Notes under the pieces: model-generated | Databases searched by the model: none | Told to the model about the DNA's origin: nothing | Seen by the model: the letters and a program-made list of their open reading frames with translations, nothing else | In this document: positions 60,224 to 64,000 of the stretch, piece after piece | How positions within the stretch are numbered: the first letter of the stretch is position 1 | How the letters are laid out: each line of letters begins with the position of its first letter | Assembly: GCA_041655275.1 (NCBI GenBank) | Contig: JBBAFU010000002.1 | Span: forward strand, 124,001-188,000 | Direction: 5' to 3' | Length of the DNA stretch: 64,000 bases | Source: JAJYRX01 sp041655275 | Lineage (GTDB): Bacteria; Pseudomonadota; Gammaproteobacteria; Burkholderiales; Burkholderiaceae_B | Made by a program: the position numbers and the translations under genes

Positions 60224-60316
60224 GAATATCGGCTCCGGGAAAAAAATTGGATGGCGTTCAGTGTAGCGTGGAAGCGCTGTCGCAACACGCCTGCTCCCGT
60301 CATCGCCGCTCCGTCA

Positions 60317-62638
60317 TTATGAGGGCGCCAAAGCCGCCATCACCCGCTCGCGCGAATACAGCAGCGGAAAGCTCTCGCCCCGGGCCCAGGGCGCCAGCAA
60401 GTGACTGGCAAAACGACTGTCCAGGCGACCCGACTGCCCCGGCGCATTCATGGCCACCGAGGCATCCCAGTCGCCGACGTCGATCACCAGGCGCAGGGTG
60501 GCGCCCACCACCTGGGTAAAGTCCGGGCCATGGGCCGTCAGGCCGACGGTATCGCCGCTGCCGCCGCGGGCCACACGCGGCGTGGCCAGCAGGTGCTCGT
60601 CCAGGCGTGCCCGCAGCAAGGCACGCAGGGGATGCACCATGCGTGCCGTATGCACGCTGCCCCAGCGCCATGCGCGCACATTATCGCCATGGCGCCGGCG
60701 CAAGCGGGTCATGGCCTGCGCCAGTGTCGTGCCCATCAGCGTCGCCAGGCGCTGCTCGCCATCCGCGCCAAGATACTGCGCCGGCTGCCTCAGCAACAAC
60801 AGGTCCACACGCCGGTCGGGCACCAGATCCGCCGTTCTGAGCGCACGCGCAGCCTCGGCAATGACCGGCATCGGCAGATGCTGCGCCAGTGCCAGCTGCA
60901 ACAGGGCGGGGCGCAGATGACTGCGGTACCAATATTCGAAAAGCAGGGCCGGCGCCGAATCCACATCCAGGCAGGCATCCCATCCCAGCAGCAGATCCAG
61001 CCCCTGCCGCGCAGCAGCATCTTCCACGTGCAGGGTGCGCACAATAGCCAGCACCTCGCGCGCCAGCAGGCTGCAGGTGTCATTCTGCAGGGCATTGCTG
61101 TCCGCAACCGTGTGCTGCGTGCCTGCACCCAGCACTTCGTCGATACGTTCCTTGCGCAAGCGCGAAAACCACTCGTAGCCCAGATGACGATCCTGCGGAT
61201 ACTCCGGCGGAATATTCATCTCGTTGGCCGTGGCCAGCCATCCGCACGGCGGGTTGAAGGACCGCGGCAGATCATCCGGATCGAAGAATCCCTGCCACTC
61301 ATGGCGGCCGTCACCGGGCACGGGCAAGGTGCCGTCCCAAGTCTTGCGTACCGGTATCAAACCGGCATTGCGCCAGCCGATATTGCCGTCTCCATCGGCA
61401 TAGACATAATTGGCGCACGGCGCCTTCCAGTGGCGGCAGGCCTGGTTGAATTCCAGCCAGGAACGCGCCCGCATGATGGCCAGGCCCCCCAGATACGGTG
61501 CTGCGCCCGCCTCCAGCCAGGCGGCCCGAACGGCAAAGGCCCTGCCGTGCTGCACATCCTGATGAATGACGGGGCCATGACGCGTAAAGGCGAGCTCGAC
61601 CGGAACCGGCGCCGCATTGCGCACGGGAATCGTTTCGTGCACAACGCGCATGCTCTCCCAGCCGTCACCATAACGATACTGGCCGGCATCCGCGGGATTG
61701 AGCGCATAAACGTACAGGTCCTCCTGATCGGCCGCATAGAATGTCATGCCAAAGGCTATACGGCCGTTATGTCCGGTAAACAGGCCCGGCAGACCAATCT
61801 CGCTGCCGCCGATGGCATCCAGCTCGGGCGAGCTCAGGTGCACCAGATAACGCATGCCTGGAAAGCCCGTCATCGTGCGATGCGGATCATTGGCCAGGAT
61901 GGGACGCCCACTGGCCGTGCGTGTACCGGCAATCGTCCAGTTGTTGCTGCCCTCGGGCAGGCGGCGCCCCGATGACGGGCCTGAAGGCGCGGGCCCGATG
62001 ACGGGCGGCGTCATCCCCAGTTCGTAGATGCGCAGCACATCGTCAGGGATATCGGCCAGATCCAGCCCTTCGGGCACCTGCAGCGCACGTGCCGGCTCGC
62101 GCTGTCGCCGGAGATCCTCGACCGCTGCACCGAAATCGCGCAGCACACGCGCTCGTGACACTTCATCACGGATGTTGTAGTACAGCCCGTGATTGCGGAT
62201 GACGACGACGTCTTCGGCCGCCCACAGCGACGGCAGATAATCCAGGGCCTGGAACTCCGGCGGCAAGCGCTGCGGATTCGCGTAGGCCTGTTCTATGAAG
62301 GCATTGACGCCCTGCACGAAAGCCTGGACGCAGGCCCGCGCATCATCCCCATAGGATGCCCACTCGGCCGCCATGTCGCCACGGTAACGAAACAGGCGCG
62401 CTGCACGATCGCGCTCGACAAAACGGCTGCCAAACGCCTCGGATAGCAGGCCCAGACCGCAGCGCCGCCAGTAATCCAGCTGCCAGAGCCGCTCGCGCGC
62501 CACGTAATAGCCCTGGCCATACAGAGTGTCCAGCAGGCTGTCGCCATAGATGTGGGGCACCCCCCAGCGGTCGACGACGATGCGAACTCCATTGCGGGAA
62601 AGTACTTCTTCGGCCAGGGAATCCTGTTCCACTGTCAT
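60317..62638 (-). CDS. Penicillin acylase family (Ntn-hydrolase) protein
   Basis: A 773-residue protein with alpha, spacer and beta regions. The beta-chain nucleophile is Ser231 in PEGSNNWTIAG, preceded by the usual Gly; DPHR and the later FGMTFYAADQEDLYVY and RHGPVIHQD blocks are typical. It hydrolyses amides such as acyl-homoserine lactones, beta-lactams or acylated amino compounds. Most family members are exported, but no signal peptide is visible here (MTVEQDSLAEEVLSRNG), so it may be cytoplasmic or its start may be misjudged. Confidence 0.87.
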   Translation of the reverse strand: MTVEQDSLAEEVLSRNGVRIVVDRWGVPHIYGDSLLDTLYGQGYYVARERLWQLDYWRRCGLGLLSEAFGSRFVERDRAARLFRYRGDMAAEWASYGDDARACVQAFVQGVNAFIEQAYANPQRLPPEFQALDYLPSLWAAEDVVVIRNHGLYYNIRDEVSRARVLRDFGAAVEDLRRQREPARALQVPEGLDLADIPDDVLRIYELGMTPPVIGPAPSGPSSGRRLPEGSNNWTIAGTRTASGRPILANDPHRTMTGFPGMRYLVHLSSPELDAIGGSEIGLPGLFTGHNGRIAFGMTFYAADQEDLYVYALNPADAGQYRYGDGWESMRVVHETIPVRNAAPVPVELAFTRHGPVIHQDVQHGRAFAVRAAWLEAGAAPYLGGLAIMRARSWLEFNQACRHWKAPCANYVYADGDGNIGWRNAGLIPVRKTWDGTLPVPGDGRHEWQGFFDPDDLPRSFNPPCGWLATANEMNIPPEYPQDRHLGYEWFSRLRKERIDEVLGAGTQHTVADSNALQNDTCSLLAREVLAIVRTLHVEDAAARQGLDLLLGWDACLDVDSAPALLFEYWYRSHLRPALLQLALAQHLPMPVIAEAARALRTADLVPDRRVDLLLLRQPAQYLGADGEQRLATLMGTTLAQAMTRLRRRHGDNVRAWRWGSVHTARMVHPLRALLRARLDEHLLATPRVARGGSGDTVGLTAHGPDFTQVVGATLRLVIDVGDWDASVAMNAPGQSGRLDSRFASHLLAPWARGESFPLLYSRERVMAALAPS

Positions 62639-62667
62639 GACTCCTGCGATGCGGGCCGGTATCGGCC

Positions 62668-64000
62668 CTATGTGCTCAATGATATGACATTGGGCAGGCG
62701 AATCTTCTGTTCTACGGCCGCATAAAGATCAATATCTGTCGGCGGGGTTCGTATGGATATTGCAAGACTGTAGCGGGCCACTGAACCATAGCGCACAAGT
62801 GCTGGCCGTGTCCGCCACCATCCAGTTCCCGGATACACGGCAATGAACCCCCGGCTGACCAGCTCGGCAGCGGTACCCTTCCAGATATCCTGATGCAAGG
62901 AACCACGATGTCGATGCTGCGTACCGAGCAGCCAGTCCGGGTCGGAAGAAGTGGCAGAATCATCATCTTCATGCTGCGCAGCGGCATTCAATCGCGCAAT
63001 AAACTGTTCCGTCGATGCGTCAAGGGGACGCTGCACGTCGAAGCGAAGACGATGGGACGGATAGTGATACTTGGATACGCTACCGCGTGCAGACGGATTG
63101 GGCTCTATAAAGTACGACAGTGTGACACGCATTTCGACCAGAGTGTCCTGCAGGGACTCCAGCGCCTCCACTGGCCATGGCAAGCAATGCAGATTCATAT
63201 CGCATGTAACAACTCCCTTGCGCTTGACCTTTTTGTATGGATATAACTGACCTTCAATCACAAGGGTCAAGGAATCACTCATACTCCACAGAGCGCGTTC
63301 CAGATCCGGAGTTCCCCACCCGCAATGACGGATCAAGTCGACATAATCAGCCTTCCTCGGCGCCGGCGGTAAAAACATCCGGCGCATGGAATCCGTCCAT
63401 TGTGCAGAATGAACCAATAACGCCCGGATCGTCTCTGCCCGCAGATGCGGATAAACAGCCATGATCCGTGCTGCCATGCCGGCACAAAGTGCAGACGCCG
63501 CGCTGGTCCCATTACTAACTGCGAACAAGTGTGTCAGAGGCTGATGATGGGGCACGAGCAGGTTCAGGCTGTCCATACCCACTACACCCAAATCATCTAG
63601 TGCTGCATTTCCTCCTTCCAGCACCAGATCCGGCTTGAGAGGCCAGGCCGAGTCCCAAGTCGTTGCTGTTGCGGTAAACGGGCTCAGGCCACCAGCTTCA
63701 GCAATAGGTTTCAGAGAAGGATGGCCGTCTGTGTCGACCTTGTCAGTACAAGCCCCTACAGTGACGGCATTCCAAGCCTGCCCCGGATCATGGATAAGAT
63801 TAGTAGTCAGATTATCAGGATATGTTGCCCAAGCGGTCGGGTCATTGGCATTGCCTGCAGAAAGCACGAACAACCGGGTGCTCGCTGTTGCGTCGTCCAC
63901 CGCTGCAGCAAGGTTATCAATCGCAGCCGACCATGATGACGGCCGCCCTTGATCCCGATAATCCGGCGCAGTCACGGCAGACGTGAACACCCGCAGCCGC
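62668..64000 (-). CDS. S8 subtilisin-family peptidase, N-terminal part outside the window
   Basis: The frame is open to the window edge; about 443 residues are visible. They include the oxyanion Asn (LSAGNAND) and the catalytic Ser (SNGTSAAS, about residue 163 from the GTG at 63990); the Asp and His must lie upstream. A C-terminal module of about 200 residues follows (VTLSYFIEPNPSARG, RGSLHQDIWKGTAAEL, GTGWWRTRPAL), resembling large bacterial subtilases of accessory regions that often stand next to an AAA ATPase gene. That partner would be beyond base 64000. Confidence 0.82.
   Translation of the reverse strand, partial: RLRVFTSAVTAPDYRDQGRPSSWSAAIDNLAAAVDDATASTRLFVLSAGNANDPTAWATYPDNLTTNLIHDPGQAWNAVTVGACTDKVDTDGHPSLKPIAEAGGLSPFTATATTWDSAWPLKPDLVLEGGNAALDDLGVVGMDSLNLLVPHHQPLTHLFAVSNGTSAASALCAGMAARIMAVYPHLRAETIRALLVHSAQWTDSMRRMFLPPAPRKADYVDLIRHCGWGTPDLERALWSMSDSLTLVIEGQLYPYKKVKRKGVVTCDMNLHCLPWPVEALESLQDTLVEMRVTLSYFIEPNPSARGSVSKYHYPSHRLRFDVQRPLDASTEQFIARLNAAAQHEDDDSATSSDPDWLLGTQHRHRGSLHQDIWKGTAAELVSRGFIAVYPGTGWWRTRPALVRYGSVARYSLAISIRTPPTDIDLYAAVEQKIRLPNVISLST

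Overview
The window comes from a betaproteobacterium of the Burkholderiales, most like the Alcaligenaceae (Bordetella/Achromobacter/Advenella group). The signs are a Bug-type TctC receptor with TctA/TctB, the UbiJ-UbiB pair, a PhoB-PhoR pair and a GC-rich backbone. Species cannot be fixed from the sequence alone. Two kinds of DNA alternate: GC-rich housekeeping backbone, and visibly AT-richer or mosaic accessory blocks loaded with catabolic genes, transporters and broken insertion sequences.

Layout. 1-9.7 kb is backbone: the end of a glutathione/peptide ABC ATPase, gamma-glutamyltransferase, an EamA exporter, an SDR, a truncated RecG-like regulator with an RLES repeat, a BCCT choline-type transporter, a hypothetical protein and a 2-hydroxyacid dehydrogenase. 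9.8-15.9 kb is an AT-rich catabolic block (CocE hydrolase, triple-Rid fusion, TctABC), followed by an FAH-family gene and a divergent GntR gene. 18-31 kb is backbone: ubiJ, ubiB, a ferritin-like protein, rfaE2, ubiE, phoBR, pxpBC, ilvA, yqaA, a HAD dehalogenase and a Fur-box TonB receptor. 31.2-47.2 kb is a minus-strand catabolic cluster: sulfite exporter, LysR, NDP-forming acyl-CoA synthetase, glutaryl-CoA-dehydrogenase-like enzyme, enoyl-CoA hydratase, TRAP-TAXI transporter, a thiolase-like/DUF35 pair, then an Xsc-like enzyme with a second sulfite exporter and a second, essentially identical, thiolase-like/DUF35 pair. 47.2-48.0 kb holds IS remnants. 48.1-58.1 kb is a second AT-rich catabolic cluster (two MmgE/PrpD proteins, MBL hydrolase, GntR, NitT/TauT-type ABC transporter, 3-hydroxyisobutyrate-dehydrogenase-like protein, PcaC-like protein), bracketed by two versions of the 3' end of one AhpD-like gene. 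58.1-64 kb is backbone: AhpD-like protein, TauE/SafE, SapC, penicillin acylase family, and a subtilase cut by the window edge.

The most interesting reading is the 31-47 kb cluster. It combines (i) an acyl-CoA dehydrogenase that keeps the glutaryl-CoA-dehydrogenase arginine for the distal anionic group but has the Tyr-to-Val change of non-decarboxylating enzymes, (ii) a thiolase homologue lacking both catalytic Cys and His and paired with a DUF35 protein, as in retro-aldolases, and (iii) an Xsc-like sulfoacetaldehyde acetyltransferase with sulfite exporters. Together they could convert an omega-sulfonated acid such as 4-sulfobutyrate to 3-hydroxy-4-sulfobutyryl-CoA, cleave it to acetyl-CoA plus sulfoacetaldehyde, and release sulfite. 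This pathway is inferred, not demonstrated. The same 1.83-kb block, carrying promoter, LysR-type palindrome and aldolase pair, heads both halves of the cluster, so the halves could be co-regulated.
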